A stretch of 64,000 nucleotides of DNA from Streptomyces shenzhenensis (GCF_003688995.1 NZ_PENI01000004.1:62001-126000); one strand, 5' to 3'. Positions 1 to 9,473 are shown, counted from the stretch's first letter. Numbers and translations: made by a program. The notes: a model not told the origin generated them from the letters alone.

Positions 1-102
1 CAGGATCGCCCGCCTGCGGCATCCCGGGTTCGCGGCGAGTGCCGCGAGGGCGCGCGCGTCCAGTGCCCTGGGCGGGACGTCGGGGCCGCCGCGCAGCTCA
101 GC
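1..102 (-). CDS. Left-edge partial reading frame, unidentified
   Basis: Read on the minus strand, the frame that is open to the window edge encodes a peptide containing [16 protein letters not shown] and then LAALAANPGCRRRAI. It has normal Streptomyces codon use and looks like the N-terminal part of a protein continuing beyond base 1. I see no ATG, GTG or TTG in this frame before it runs back into the end of the upstream PAP2 gene, so the start is unresolved; a rare start such as the CTG at 96-94 is possible. Family unknown. Confidence 0.25.
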
Positions 103-1135
103 GAGTCTTCCCCAGACTCTCGACTTCGCCGGAGCGGGGGAGATCCCAGTCCGGGGCCCCTTCTCCCGCGCCCCTGGGGGAGGTGTCAGGCTCGGCTCCG
201 GGCCCGAGCCGGTCCTCGCGCTGCCGTGGAATTCGTTCACCCGTCGAAGTCTGGCATCCGCCACCGACAATCGGGGAACCTGCGCCGCCGGAGCGTCCCG
301 TGACGGCGGTGGCGGCCGGGGAAAGACGGGCCCGCAGTGCGGTACCGGCCCGGGCCACGGGCGGTGCGAGGCGGGTCCGCGCCGCGGCGACGCCCCGCGT
401 CACATGCGGTGCGAGCAGCAGTCCGGCGCCCATCACGACCGCGCCCGCGACCGCGTCCAGCAGATAGTGGTTGGCCGTGCCCATGACCACGATCGTGGTC
501 AGCAGCGGATAGGTCACACCGAGGACCTTGGTGAGCCGGGTGCCGCCGTAACGCCACAGCATCACCCCGCACCACAGCGACCAGCCGACGTGCAGGCTCG
601 GCATGGCCGCGTACTGGTTCGTCATGCTGCCCAGCCCGCGCGGGGCGCTGGCCTGGCCGCCCCACCAGCCGTACGAGCTGTACTGGGCCATCGTGTCGAC
701 GAAGCCGTGCTCCGGCGAGAGCAGCCGGGGCGGGCAGGTGGGCAGCAGCGTGAAGCCGATCAGGCCGATGAACGTGGACGTCATCAGCCAGGTGCGGGCC
801 GCGCGGTAGTGGGCGCTGCGGAACCGGAAGATCCAGACGAGGATGAGCGGTGTCACCAGGTAGTGCAGGGACGCGTACCAGAAGTCGGCGGGTACGCCGA
901 GCCACGCCTCGCGGGTGAACAGCCGGTTGAGCGGGTGCTCGGCGTTGATGCGCAGGAACTGCTCGACGCGCAGGATCGCCAGTCCGTGGTCGACGGCGGT
1001 CGAGACGTCCCCGCGGGCGAGCAGGCGGCCGGCCGAGTAGCAGCCGTACACCAGCAGGATCAGTGGCAGCTCGGTCCACCACCGCAGCCGGATCCGCCGG
1101 GACTCCCCGGTGCCCGGTGTCACGGTCTGCGGCAT
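98..1135 (-). CDS. PAP2 / inositol-phosphorylceramide-synthase-like membrane phosphatase
   Basis: 345 aa integral membrane protein with about five or six hydrophobic segments (near residues 22-42, 82-104, 114-132, 180-197, 205-243). The PAP2-superfamily signature is visible as PSLHVGWS near residue 180 and [13 protein letters not shown] near 220, which supply the two catalytic histidines and the aspartate. This family removes or transfers phosphate on lipid substrates at the outer membrane face; the arrangement fits the AUR1/IPC-synthase-like branch, but the substrate cannot be read from sequence. The last 90 or so residues are Arg/Pro/Gly-rich low complexity after the final membrane segment and look like an unstructured tail. 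Start ATG at 1135; no operon partner is evident apart from the uncertain frame at the left edge. Confidence 0.85.
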   Translation of the reverse strand: MPQTVTPGTGESRRIRLRWWTELPLILLVYGCYSAGRLLARGDVSTAVDHGLAILRVEQFLRINAEHPLNRLFTREAWLGVPADFWYASLHYLVTPLILVWIFRFRSAHYRAARTWLMTSTFIGLIGFTLLPTCPPRLLSPEHGFVDTMAQYSSYGWWGGQASAPRGLGSMTNQYAAMPSLHVGWSLWCGVMLWRYGGTRLTKVLGVTYPLLTTIVVMGTANHYLLDAVAGAVVMGAGLLLAPHVTRGVAAARTRLAPPVARAGTALRARLSPAATAVTGRSGGAGSPIVGGGCQTSTGERIPRQREDRLGPGAEPDTSPRGAGEGAPDWDLPRSGEVESLGKTR

Positions 1136-1380
1136 CCGATCGCCCTCCCCCTCTTCCCACGCGGCGCCCGGCGTGCCGACCGTGCCACTTTACGGTGTAC
1201 GTGGTCCGCCCGTGCGGGGCGTTCCAGCACTCAAAGACGTCGAGATCGCCCGCCGGGTTGCCCCCGCGGGGCGTGCGCGATGATGGACCCGTTCCGCTTC
1301 CGTTCTCGCTCGTTTTCCGCCCTGTTCTCCTCCCTCGATCTCCGACGGTTTCGTACCGCTCGTCCCGAAAGGCCCCCCTC

Positions 1381-1977
1381 ATGGCACCGCGCATTCTGTT
1401 GGCCCGGCACGGACAGACCCAGTGGTCGCTGTCCGGCCAGCACACCGGCAGGACCGACGTGCCGCTCCTGGAGGAGGGGCGCCGGGGCGCCAAGCTGCTC
1501 GGCGAGCGGCTGCACCGGGCGCCCCTCGACGGCCTGCCCGGGGCCGAGGTGCGCACCAGCCCGCTGGCACGCGCGCGTGAGACCTGCGAACTCGCCGGGT
1601 TCGGCGAGCGGGCCGACACCTGGGACGCGCTCCTGGAGTGGGACTACGGCGCCTACGAGGGCATGACCCCCGCCGAGATCCAGGCCGTCCGCCCGGGCTG
1701 GCTCATCTGGCGGGACGGCGTACCCGAGGGCGAGGGTCTGGCCGAGGTGACGGCCCGCGCGGACGAGGTGGTGGCCTGGGCCCGGTCGGCTGACCGCGAC
1801 GTCCTGGTCTTCGCCCACGGGCACATCCTGCGCTCCATAGGGGCGCGGTGGCTGGGCCTGCCCCTCGACTTCGCCGCGCGCATCCGCCTCAACCCCACGT
1901 CCCTGTCGGTCCTCGGCTGGGCGTACGGCGAACCGGCGATCGAGAGCTGGAACGACCTGGGGCACCTCGCCGGGTGA
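1381..1977 (+). CDS. Histidine phosphatase family protein
   Basis: 198 aa cytosolic protein of the phosphoglycerate-mutase-like histidine phosphatase superfamily. The N-terminal [10 protein letters not shown] carries the RHG motif with the phospho-accepting histidine, and the second catalytic histidine lies in [10 protein letters not shown] near residue 145. Length and layout fit small broad-specificity phosphatases such as CobC/PhoE types; the substrate is unknown. The ATG at 1381 is preferred because the RHG motif begins at residue 9, as is usual, whereas an upstream extension would be Arg/Pro-rich. It ends 6 bp before the oppositely oriented HTH/TPR regulator, so the two genes are tightly convergent. 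Confidence 0.9.
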   Translation: MAPRILLARHGQTQWSLSGQHTGRTDVPLLEEGRRGAKLLGERLHRAPLDGLPGAEVRTSPLARARETCELAGFGERADTWDALLEWDYGAYEGMTPAEIQAVRPGWLIWRDGVPEGEGLAEVTARADEVVAWARSADRDVLVFAHGHILRSIGARWLGLPLDFAARIRLNPTSLSVLGWAYGEPAIESWNDLGHLAG

Positions 1978-1983
1978 GCGGGC

Positions 1984-3438
1984 TCACATGCTGCGCGGCA
2001 GTGCGGCGTGCCGCTCCAGGAACTCCGACACCCCGGAGGTCCTGCGGTGCGGCAGCAGTACGCGTGCCGTCCCGGCCAGCATCGTCTGGATGCGGGACGA
2101 CTGGACCTGGCCCAGCAGGTCCAGGACCCGCAGACCGGCCTGCGCGGCCTCGTCGGGGCGCCCCCCGAGCGCGAGGTCGTCGGCCAGTTCCGCCGTGTAC
2201 AGGGCGATGTTCCGGGTGAAGTGGGGGTCCTGGAGCCGGGCCGCGCGGCGCGCGTGCCGGGCCGCGCGCGGCCAGTCGCCCAGCGTCGACCAGCACTGGG
2301 CCTCCAGTCCTTCCAGTTCGGCCTCTCCGTAGAACGTCATCCACTCGGGGTCGGCGTCCGAGCGGCCCCGTTCGAAGAGGGCCTGAGCGCGGGCCAGCGC
2401 CTGTTCGCAGCCGGTGCGGTCGGCGAGCCCCGCCCAGCCGCCCGCCTCGCGCAGCGCGAGCAGCGACATCAGGCGCGCGGAGCCCAGCGGGCGCCCCACC
2501 CGCTGTGCGGCCTGCGCCGCCCGCACCGCCTCCCGCGGCCGTCCGGCGTCCCGCGCGAGGAACGCCGTATTGCAGAAGGCGTGCGCCTCCAGGGCCGGGT
2601 CCCCGGTCACCCGGGCGGTCGCCAGCGCCTCCGCGTAGTGCGAGCGCGCGTCGTCGAAACGGCCGGAGTCGTGCGCCAGCCAGCCCACCGAGATGGCGAG
2701 TTCACCGGCGCCCGAGTGCAGCCGGTCGGCGGTGGCCTGCCGGGTGGCGCCGGCGTCCAGCAGCGCGTACGCGGCGCGCAGCGGGGCGGCCGCGTGCCGG
2801 TAGAGGCTGTCCGCGCCGTGCCGGTCGTCGAGCAGCCGGATCCGGCGGACGGCCTCTTCGAGAGCGTCCGCCTCCGCTGATCCGGCGCGCCGCGGCGGCC
2901 GGTCCGCGGGCGCGGCCGCGGCGTCGATGGTGAGGCCGAAGGGCCCCAGGGCGGCGGCCGCCGTGGCGCCCCCGCCGGTCATGAATGCGCGACGCAGCAC
3001 GTCGCTCTCCTCGTGGTTCTCGTGGTTCTCGTGCGTCTCGTACGGGTCCTGCGTGTCCTTCGGTGCGACGGCCACCCCTGTCTCTCTCGCGGTGGGTGCC
3101 GGGTCGGCGGCGCGCGCGGGGGTCGCGTCCCCGGCCGGGCGTGCCCCGCGTCCGCGGACGGACGACCGGGGTGCGAAGCCGAGGTCGGCGAGCGTGCGGC
3201 CGGGGAACATGTGCAGGAACACCCGTTCGTACGCGTAGTTCGGGCAGCGGATCTCACCCGCCTCCACCCGGCCGACATAGCGCGCGTCACAGCTCACCCG
3301 CTCACCGATCTCGTGAGCGGCACGCCGTACCAGCGCCGCGAACTCGGCGGGTGAACGCCGGCCGCGCAAGCGCCGGAAGGCGAGGTTCGGCCGCGGTGGC
3401 CGGTCGGACTGTGACGAGGTCACGGTTGACGACGCCAT
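1984..3438 (-). CDS. HTH regulator with tetratricopeptide-like repeats
   Basis: 484 aa. Residues about 20-90 form a helix-turn-helix-like domain (SPAEFAALVRRAAHEIGE, then DARYVGRVEAGEIRCPNYAY) of a kind common in Streptomyces. A linker follows with a short acidic/His repeat (ETHENHENHEE near residue 135) and an alanine-rich hydrophobic stretch containing RRAFMTGGGA, which resembles a twin-arginine segment but is internal, so export is unlikely. From about residue 185 to the end there are repeated helical pairs rich in A, L and R (for example AISVGWLAHDSGRFDDARSH) that read as TPR-type protein-protein interaction repeats. Streptomyces has many such proteins, some affecting development (NsdA type); a specific role is not inferable. 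Confidence 0.8.
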   Translation of the reverse strand: MASSTVTSSQSDRPPRPNLAFRRLRGRRSPAEFAALVRRAAHEIGERVSCDARYVGRVEAGEIRCPNYAYERVFLHMFPGRTLADLGFAPRSSVRGRGARPAGDATPARAADPAPTARETGVAVAPKDTQDPYETHENHENHEESDVLRRAFMTGGGATAAAALGPFGLTIDAAAAPADRPPRRAGSAEADALEEAVRRIRLLDDRHGADSLYRHAAAPLRAAYALLDAGATRQATADRLHSGAGELAISVGWLAHDSGRFDDARSHYAEALATARVTGDPALEAHAFCNTAFLARDAGRPREAVRAAQAAQRVGRPLGSARLMSLLALREAGGWAGLADRTGCEQALARAQALFERGRSDADPEWMTFYGEAELEGLEAQCWSTLGDWPRAARHARRAARLQDPHFTRNIALYTAELADDLALGGRPDEAAQAGLRVLDLLGQVQSSRIQTMLAGTARVLLPHRRTSGVSEFLERHAALPRSM

Positions 3439-3694
3439 GGCCGGGGGTCCTCTCGTGCGAACCGTCGAACCGTGCCGGATTCGAGGTGGGTTGTCCGTGT
3501 GGCACCCCGGTTCCGGCGGGGCAAGAACGTACCGGTTGTGACGGTCCCGGCACGCAGTGTTTGGCTACAAACCGGATATCTGCCCCACCATCCGCCATGA
3601 ACTGCCATCCTTTGCGGCGGACTTGTGCGTAGCTGTTGACGCTCTCGCGCGTTGAACCGGGTGGACTGCAAGAGGCTGCGTGGTGGAGGCCGGA

Positions 3695-4081
3695 ATGGAG
3701 ACCAGCCGAAGTAACGGATCTGACGCTTCGTCGCGGGAGGTGTGCGATCTCGTGACCGTGCCGACCCGACAGGGGTTGGAGGCCGTCGACATCCTTCGAC
3801 GGGGGGCAGGGGACGCGGTGGGGCCCGTGCTGCACGACGACGGAGGCGGCACCCTCGGCTTCCTCGTGCCGCCGGGCACGGCGGCAGCCTGGGACGTCCC
3901 GGGCAGCACGTGCACCGAGACCGACGGGCGCGGCCTGAGCCTGAATCCCGAGCCCCCGGTGGAGGGCTCGGACTGGCTCCTGCCGCCCGGCGAGGCCGAC
4001 CTCGCCACGGACCCGGCGGTGCTGCGCCGCGCCCTCGGCGAGGCGGCCCGCCTGATCGAGGCGGCGGACAGCTGTCGCTGA
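3695..4081 (+). CDS. Streptomyces hypothetical protein
   Basis: 128 aa soluble protein without a recognised domain. It shows LVTVPTRQGLEAVDILRR near residue 25, a small glycine-rich segment (DDGGGTLGFLVPPGTA) and WDVPGSTCTETDGRG in the middle, and an acidic C-terminus. I chose the ATG at 3695 over the GTG at 3680 as the more conventional start. It stands alone, divergent from the HTH/TPR regulator with 256 bp between them. Coding potential is supported by codon use; the function is unknown. No signal peptide or membrane segment is visible. Confidence 0.65.
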   Translation: METSRSNGSDASSREVCDLVTVPTRQGLEAVDILRRGAGDAVGPVLHDDGGGTLGFLVPPGTAAAWDVPGSTCTETDGRGLSLNPEPPVEGSDWLLPPGEADLATDPAVLRRALGEAARLIEAADSCR

Positions 4082-4222
4082 GCGCTCCGCCGGGAGGGGC
4101 CTGACACGGCGTCGTCCCGCGGGCCCTGCCCTGCCCGTAGCGCGGTCGGGCAGGGCCCGGCCGCGGGCGGCGGGTGCGTCCGACGTACGACGACTGCGTA
4201 CGACGGCTGCGAGAATAAGGGC

Positions 4223-5092
4223 GTGGGCAGGACAAGGAACGCGCGGCGCAGGACGACGGGTGCCGAGACCGTCGCCGAGAACGTCGACGGCGGGCTGGCA
4301 CAGCTGATACCCGACCCGGACCGCGGCCGGGCCTGGACGCTGCTGATCGACGGGGCCCCGCAGTCGCACGTCGACCTCGACGACCCCGCCCACCTCTCCT
4401 TCGAGTACCAGCGCCGGTTCGGACACGTCGTCGACCTGGCCGCCCCGCCCGGAAAGCCGCTGCGCGCCGTGCACCTCGGCGGCGGCGCCTGCACCCTCGC
4501 CCGGTACGTCGCCGCCACCCGCCCCCGGTCCACCCAGCAGGTCGTCGAACGCGACGCACGCCTCGTCGAACTCGTGCGCCGACAGCTGCCGTTGGACCCG
4601 GCCGCCCGGATCCGTGTGCGCTCGACGGACGCCCGTGCGGGCCTCGCCAAGATCCCGGACGGCTGGGCCGACCTGGTCGTCAGCGATGTGTTCAGCGGCG
4701 CCCGGACACCCGCCCACCTCACCTCGACCGAATTCCTCGACGAGGTACGCCGCGTGCTGGGCCCCACCGGTGTCTACGCCGCCAACCTCGCCGACGGCCC
4801 GCCGCTCGCCCATCTGCGCGGCCAGATCGCCACCGCCGCCGCCCGGTTCGCCGAGGTCGCCCTGGTCGCCGACCCGGCGGTGCTGCGCGGCAAACGGTTC
4901 GGCAACGCGGTCCTGGTCGCCGCCGACGGCCCGCTGCCGGTCGCCGAACTGACCCGCAGGGCCGCCTCCGACCCGCACCCCGGCCGGGTCGAACACGGCA
5001 AGCAGCTCACCGACTTCACCGGCGGCGCCGTCCCCGTGACGGACGCGGTGGCGGTGGCCTCACCGGCCCCGCCGCCCTCCGTGTTCCGCTGA
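4223..5092 (+). CDS. Spermidine-synthase-like methyltransferase-fold protein
   Basis: 289 aa. The central part has the Rossmann-fold pattern of the polyamine aminopropyltransferase family: VHLGGGACTLARYV (glycine-rich cofactor loop), an acidic residue at the end of strand 2 (QQVVERDARLVEL), and LVVSDVFSGARTP where the classic enzymes have their catalytic Asp region. An N-terminal beta region (WTLLIDGAPQSHVDL) matches the small N-terminal domain. Actinobacterial proteins of this kind are usually annotated spermidine synthase-like without proof of polyamine synthesis, and no speE-associated decarboxylase is adjacent. Start GTG at 4223. It is convergent with the next gene with only 9 bp between stop codons. 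Confidence 0.85.
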   Translation: MGRTRNARRRTTGAETVAENVDGGLAQLIPDPDRGRAWTLLIDGAPQSHVDLDDPAHLSFEYQRRFGHVVDLAAPPGKPLRAVHLGGGACTLARYVAATRPRSTQQVVERDARLVELVRRQLPLDPAARIRVRSTDARAGLAKIPDGWADLVVSDVFSGARTPAHLTSTEFLDEVRRVLGPTGVYAANLADGPPLAHLRGQIATAAARFAEVALVADPAVLRGKRFGNAVLVAADGPLPVAELTRRAASDPHPGRVEHGKQLTDFTGGAVPVTDAVAVASPAPPPSVFR

Positions 5093-5101
5093 CCGCCCCG
5101 C

Positions 5102-5632
5102 TCAGTAGGTGCCGATCTCCACGCGTGGCGGCCCGTCGTGCCACGTGCAGAACACCGACACCCGGTCCGCGCCGCGGCTGAATTCCACCCGGATCCACGC
5201 CTCCGTCTTCCACACCTGCATCGACCACCCCGTGCCCGGCGTCGCCGAGACCAGCGACGCGCTCGTCTCCCCGAGGTCGAACACCGCCCGCCCGCCGTCG
5301 GTGTCATAGCCCTTGACCCGGCCGGAGGCCGTGGGGGACGGCGACGGGGCGGGGCTGCTCGCTGTGCTCCGGGCGGGCGCCGGCGTGCGCCGCGCTGACG
5401 GTGTGCCCGACGGCCGCTCCGCGGGCGTCCGCGACGGGGACGGCGGCCGTGCGGTCGCCGACACCAGCGGCTTCGCGCCCTGCGTGGTCGCGTCGGCCGC
5501 CGTGATGGGCAGCGCGCGGGGCGGGTCGTACGCCGTCCCCGCCATCACCGTGCGCACACCCCACCACGACAGCGTGACCGCCGCGCCCGTGGCGAGCGAC
5601 CACGCCAGTACGTGTACGAGTCCTCTGCGCAT
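5102..5632 (-). CDS. Membrane-anchored protein with Pro/Thr-rich linker, function unknown
   Basis: 176 aa. Residues 6-32 form one hydrophobic segment (VHVLAWSLATGAAVTLSWWG) that is a membrane anchor or uncleaved signal. Residues about 55-108 are a Pro/Ser/Thr/Ala-rich linker typical of Streptomyces surface proteins. The C-terminal part (about 109-176) looks like a compact beta domain, with DGGRAVFDLGE, GWSMQVWKTEAWIRVEF and a single cysteine in VFCTWHDGPP. The layout suggests an extracytoplasmic globular domain on a stalk. It is transcribed away from the two-component system and shares its upstream region, which contains two DnaA boxes. No family assignment. Confidence 0.7.
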   Translation of the reverse strand: MRRGLVHVLAWSLATGAAVTLSWWGVRTVMAGTAYDPPRALPITAADATTQGAKPLVSATARPPSPSRTPAERPSGTPSARRTPAPARSTASSPAPSPSPTASGRVKGYDTDGGRAVFDLGETSASLVSATPGTGWSMQVWKTEAWIRVEFSRGADRVSVFCTWHDGPPRVEIGTY

Positions 5633-5674
5633 CGTGGGCCATACTGCCGCACGCGCCCCATGGGCCGCACCCGC

Positions 5675-5715
5675 CGGGAGTTGTCCACAGGTGCACGGCG
5701 GGAGTTGTCCACAGG
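5675..5715. promoter_or_regulatory. Two DnaA boxes in a 24-bp direct repeat
   Basis: The nonamer TTGTCCACA, the preferred DnaA box of Streptomyces, occurs twice in the same orientation at 5681-5689 and 5705-5713. Each lies inside an identical 17-base block (CGGGAGTTGTCCACAGG) starting at 5675 and 5699. The pair sits between the divergent membrane protein (start 5632) and the response regulator (start 5756). Confidence 0.7.
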
Positions 5716-5755
5716 CACCCGGCCGGTGCGGGCCGCATGGCGTACGGTGCGGCGC

Positions 5756-6460
5756 ATGGCAAGTGTTCTCGTGGTCGAGGACGACCAGTTCGTACGCTCG
5801 GCGCTCATCCGGCACCTCACCGACGCCTCGCACACCGTGCGCAGCGTCGGCACGGCACTGGAGGCGCTGCGCGAGGTCGCCCATTTCCGCTTCGACGTGG
5901 TCATCCTGGACCTCGGACTGCCCGATCTGGACGGCTCCGAGGCCCTGAAGATGCTGCGCGGCATCACCGACGTACCCGTGATCATCGCCACCGCCCGGGA
6001 CGACGAGACAGAGATCGTCCGGCTGTTGAACGCCGGGGCGGACGACTATCTGACCAAGCCGTTCTCGGTCGATCATCTGTCGGCGCGCATCGCCGCCGTG
6101 CTGCGCCGCGCCCGCGCCGCCTCCCCCGACGCCGGGCCCTCCTCCGTTCTGCGCGTCGGCGGGCTCACCGTCGACCCGCTGCGCCGCCAGGCCGAGTTGG
6201 ACGGGGTACGGCTCGACCTGACCCGCCGTGAGTTCGACCTGCTCGCGTTTCTGGCCGGCCGGCCCGGCGTCGTCGTACCCCGCAGGGAGCTGCTCGCCGA
6301 GGTCTGGCAGCAGTCGTACGGCGACGACCAGACCATCGACGTCCATCTGTCCTGGCTGCGCCGGAAGTTGGGGGAGACGGCCGCCCGGCCGCGCTATCTG
6401 CACACCCTGCGGGGCGTCGGCGTGAAGCTGGAGCCGCCCGGAGGGGAGTCCGCGCCATGA
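5756..6460 (+). CDS. OmpR/PhoB-family response regulator
   Basis: 234 aa. Receiver domain at residues 3-115: acidic pocket E8-D9-D10, phosphoacceptor D52 in VVILDLGLPDLDG, and the conserved Lys in YLTKPFS near residue 101. The winged-helix effector domain spans about 130-228, with LTRREFDLLAFLAGRPG and TIDVHLSWLRRKLGE typical of OmpR/PhoB. It should bind promoter DNA when phosphorylated by the kinase encoded immediately downstream. The ATG at 5756 starts the receiver domain directly; upstream in-frame sequence is intergenic and contains the DnaA boxes. The stop codon overlaps the kinase start by 4 bp (ATGA), indicating a translationally coupled two-gene operon. Confidence 0.95.
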   Translation: MASVLVVEDDQFVRSALIRHLTDASHTVRSVGTALEALREVAHFRFDVVILDLGLPDLDGSEALKMLRGITDVPVIIATARDDETEIVRLLNAGADDYLTKPFSVDHLSARIAAVLRRARAASPDAGPSSVLRVGGLTVDPLRRQAELDGVRLDLTRREFDLLAFLAGRPGVVVPRRELLAEVWQQSYGDDQTIDVHLSWLRRKLGETAARPRYLHTLRGVGVKLEPPGGESAP

Positions 6461-7830
6461 GGTGGGCCCTGGTCAAGGTGTGTCTCGCGGTCACCACGAT
6501 GGTCGTGGTCGCCTTCGCCGTGCCGCTCGGACTGGTCATCAAGGAGATGGCCCGCGACCGCGCGTTCTCCAACGCGGAGCGCGAGGCCGCCGCGCTCGCC
6601 CCGGCGCTGTCCATCACCACCGACCGCGGCAAGCTGGAGCGGGTCGTGGCCGCCGCGGGCTCCGATTCCGGGATGGCCGTGCACATACCGGCCGTGGACG
6701 ACACGGCGGCCGTCGACATCGGCCGGCAGCGCGCCGCCGACCGGGACATCGGTACCGTGCGCAGACTCGGGCGCGCCTCCACCACGGAGGTGCCGGGCGG
6801 TTCGACGCTGCTCCAGCCGGTCGCGCTCAGCTCGGGCGCCATCGCGGTCGTGGAGGTGTTCGTGCCCGACGCCGATGTCAGCAGGGGCGTCGGCGCCGCC
6901 TGGGGTGTGCTCGCCGCGGTGGGTGTCGCCCTGGTCCTCGGCTCGGTCGCGGTCGCCGACCGGCTCGGCGTGCGGATGGTGCAGCCCGCGCAGCGGCTGG
7001 TCGAGGGCGCCCACGAGCTGGGGGAGGGCAAGCTGGGCGCGCGGGTGCCCGAGGAGGGGCCGAACGAACTGCGGCTGGCCGCGGTCGCGTTCAACTCCAT
7101 GGCCGATCAGGTCGTCCAGCTCCTCGCCAACGAGCGGGAGCTGGCCGCGGACCTGTCCCACCGGCTGCGCACGCCCCTGACCGTGCTGCGGCTGAACGCG
7201 GCCTCGCTCGGCGACGGGCCCGCCGCCGACCAGACCCGGGCCGCGGTCGCCCAGCTGGAGCGCGAGGTCGACACGATCATCCGCACCGCGCGGGACGCCA
7301 AGCCGCAGACGGCCGCGGCCGGCCCGGGAGCGGGCTGCGACGCGGCCGAAGTGGTCCGGGAACGCATGGCGTTCTGGTCCGCGCTCGCCGAGGACGAGGG
7401 CCGCAAGTGGCGGCTGGCCGGGGTGGAGCGTCCGGTGCGCATCCCCGTGGCCCGCGCCGATCTGGCCGCCGTGCTCGACGCACTGCTCGGCAATGTCTTC
7501 CGGCACACCGCCGAGGGCACGGCCTTCGCGGTCGACGTGCACAACGCCGAGGACGCGGTGATCGTGCTCGTGTCCGACGCCGGCCCCGGCATACCCGACC
7601 CGGAGGCCGCGATGGCCCGCGGCCGGGGCTCCGGCAGCGCCGGCTCGACCGGACTCGGCCTGGACATCGTGCGCAGACTCGCCGAGTCCACCGGCGGGGA
7701 CGTGCGGATCGGCTCGTCGGTGCTGGGCGGGACCGAGGTGCGCATCTGGATCCAGCTGGCCGGGCGGGAACCGGTGCGCCGGGGACACCGCGGTGCGGTG
7801 CGGCGGCGCAGACGCCCGGCCCTGAGATGA
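6457..7830 (+). CDS. Two-component sensor histidine kinase
   Basis: 457 aa. Membrane segments near residues 4-28 and 146-168 enclose an extracytoplasmic sensor region of about 115 residues. A HAMP linker follows, then the HisKA dimerisation domain with the phosphorylatable H235 in ADLSHRLRTPL. The ATP-binding domain shows the N box (LDALLGNVFRH), G1 (VSDAGPGIPD) and G2 (GSTGLGLDIVRRL). It pairs with the preceding response regulator. The signal sensed is unknown; no recognisable ligand domain is present in the sensor loop. The C-terminus ends in an Arg-rich tail. Confidence 0.95.
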   Translation: MRWALVKVCLAVTTMVVVAFAVPLGLVIKEMARDRAFSNAEREAAALAPALSITTDRGKLERVVAAAGSDSGMAVHIPAVDDTAAVDIGRQRAADRDIGTVRRLGRASTTEVPGGSTLLQPVALSSGAIAVVEVFVPDADVSRGVGAAWGVLAAVGVALVLGSVAVADRLGVRMVQPAQRLVEGAHELGEGKLGARVPEEGPNELRLAAVAFNSMADQVVQLLANERELAADLSHRLRTPLTVLRLNAASLGDGPAADQTRAAVAQLEREVDTIIRTARDAKPQTAAAGPGAGCDAAEVVRERMAFWSALAEDEGRKWRLAGVERPVRIPVARADLAAVLDALLGNVFRHTAEGTAFAVDVHNAEDAVIVLVSDAGPGIPDPEAAMARGRGSGSAGSTGLGLDIVRRLAESTGGDVRIGSSVLGGTEVRIWIQLAGREPVRRGHRGAVRRRRRPALR

Positions 7831-8016
7831 CCCCGCGCCGCACGCCCCCGCACGCGTCCACCCCGCTCCTGGTCTCGACCTTTAACCGCCCCCGATCCCT
7901 TCCTTAAGCGCACCCTAAGAAGCTCAACGCCCGTCCGGATCAAGCGCTTTGCCCGATTCCGGAGCGCTAGCGTGCTGCCGCACCCACCCCCTGGAACAGC
8001 GAAGGCAGGCACGCGC

Positions 8017-9447
8017 ATGAGCACGCATCGGCGCAGCATCAGAGGCAGGCACAAGGTGTTGGGTGGTCTCGTGGCGGCCGCCACGGTGGCCGGCGGCGCC
8101 GTCCTGCTCGCCGGCACCGCGCAGGCGGCCGGTGTCGGCGCCGCGTACACCAGGACCAGCGACTGGTCGACGGGCTACACCGCGCAGTACGTCGTCACGA
8201 ACAACAACGGCGATGTGCAGCGGGACTGGACGCTGGAGTTCGACCTGCCGGCCGGCGCGAAGCTCAGCTCCCTGTGGAACGGCGAGTCGAGCGTGAACGG
8301 GCAGCACGTCACGGTGAAGCCGCCGAAGTGGCAGACCGAGGGCCTGGCGGCCGGGGCATCGCTCACCATCGGCTTCGTGGTCAACGGCACCGCCGATCCC
8401 ACCGGTTGTCTGATCGGCGGCGCGACCTGCTCGGCGGACGACGCCGCGACGCCCGAGCCCAGCGGCCGCCCGACCGACGCGCCCGCCCCGACCGCGACCC
8501 CCACCCCCACGGCCACCCCGTCCCCGACCGGGAGCACCGGCACCGGCACGCCCGCCGGCGCGGGCTTCGCCCCGTACGTCGACACCTCCCTGTACCCGGC
8601 CTTCGACCTGCTGGCGAGCGCGGCGGCGACCGGCGTCAAGGACTACAACCTCGCCTTCGTCACCGACGGCGGCGGCTGCACCCCCAAGTGGGGCGGCGTG
8701 ACGGACCTGTCGGGCGACGGCGTGGCCGCGCAGATCGGCGCCCTGCGCGCCGAGGGCGGCGACGTCCGGGTCTCCTTCGGCGGCGCGTCCGGCTCCGAAC
8801 TGGCCACCACCTGCTCCTCGGCCGACGCGCTGGCGGCGGCGTACGGCAAGGTGGTGGACGCCTACGGGCTCAGGAAGGTCGACTTCGACGTGGAGGGCGG
8901 GGCGCTGCCCGACACCGCGGCGAACACCCGGCGTGCCCAGGCCATCGCCCGGCTCCAGGTCCAACACCCCGACCTGGACGTCTCCTTCACACTGCCCGTG
9001 ATGCCGGAGGGCCTCACCCAGGACGGGGTGAACCTGCTGGCCGACGCCACATCGAAGGGCGTGCGGATCGACACCGTGAACATCATGGCGATGGACTACG
9101 GCGCCGCGTACAGCGGTGACATGGGCGACTACGCCGAGCAGGCGGCGACCGCGACGCAGGCGCAGATCAAGAGCGTCCTCGGCCTCTCCGACAGCGCGGC
9201 GTGGCAGGCGGTCGCGGTGACTCCGATGATCGGCGTCAACGACGTCGCCTCCGAGGTCTTCACGGTCGACGACGCCACCCAGCTGGTCGGCTTCGCCGAG
9301 TCCAAGGGCCTCGGCTGGCTCTCCATGTGGTCGGCGACCCGCGACAAGCAGTGCGCCGGCGGCAGCAGGCCCACCGCCGACGCCACATGCAGCTCGATCG
9401 TCCAGGACCCGTTCGCCTTCTCCAAGGCGTTCGCCGCTCACCGCTGA
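8017..9447 (+). CDS. Secreted GH18 chitinase-like protein with CBM2 domain
   Basis: 476 aa secreted protein. A basic N-terminus and hydrophobic core (residues about 1-37, ending GTAQAAG) form a signal peptide. Residues about 38-145 match a family 2 carbohydrate-binding module (DWSTGYTAQYVVTNNNGDV, DWTLEFDLPAG, conserved Trp residues and a Cys pair region), which binds cellulose or chitin. A Thr/Pro linker (about 150-185) leads to a GH18 barrel to the C-terminus. The catalytic signature is present as VDFDVEG with D289 and E293 as acid/base. This architecture matches Streptomyces cellulose-binding chitinase-like proteins; true substrate preference is uncertain. It lies between the two-component system and the cellobiose locus and is convergent with bglC. 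Confidence 0.9.
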   Translation: MSTHRRSIRGRHKVLGGLVAAATVAGGAVLLAGTAQAAGVGAAYTRTSDWSTGYTAQYVVTNNNGDVQRDWTLEFDLPAGAKLSSLWNGESSVNGQHVTVKPPKWQTEGLAAGASLTIGFVVNGTADPTGCLIGGATCSADDAATPEPSGRPTDAPAPTATPTPTATPSPTGSTGTGTPAGAGFAPYVDTSLYPAFDLLASAAATGVKDYNLAFVTDGGGCTPKWGGVTDLSGDGVAAQIGALRAEGGDVRVSFGGASGSELATTCSSADALAAAYGKVVDAYGLRKVDFDVEGGALPDTAANTRRAQAIARLQVQHPDLDVSFTLPVMPEGLTQDGVNLLADATSKGVRIDTVNIMAMDYGAAYSGDMGDYAEQAATATQAQIKSVLGLSDSAAWQAVAVTPMIGVNDVASEVFTVDDATQLVGFAESKGLGWLSMWSATRDKQCAGGSRPTADATCSSIVQDPFAFSKAFAAHR

Positions 9448-9473
9448 CCCGAGACCCTTCCGGGACACGGGGG

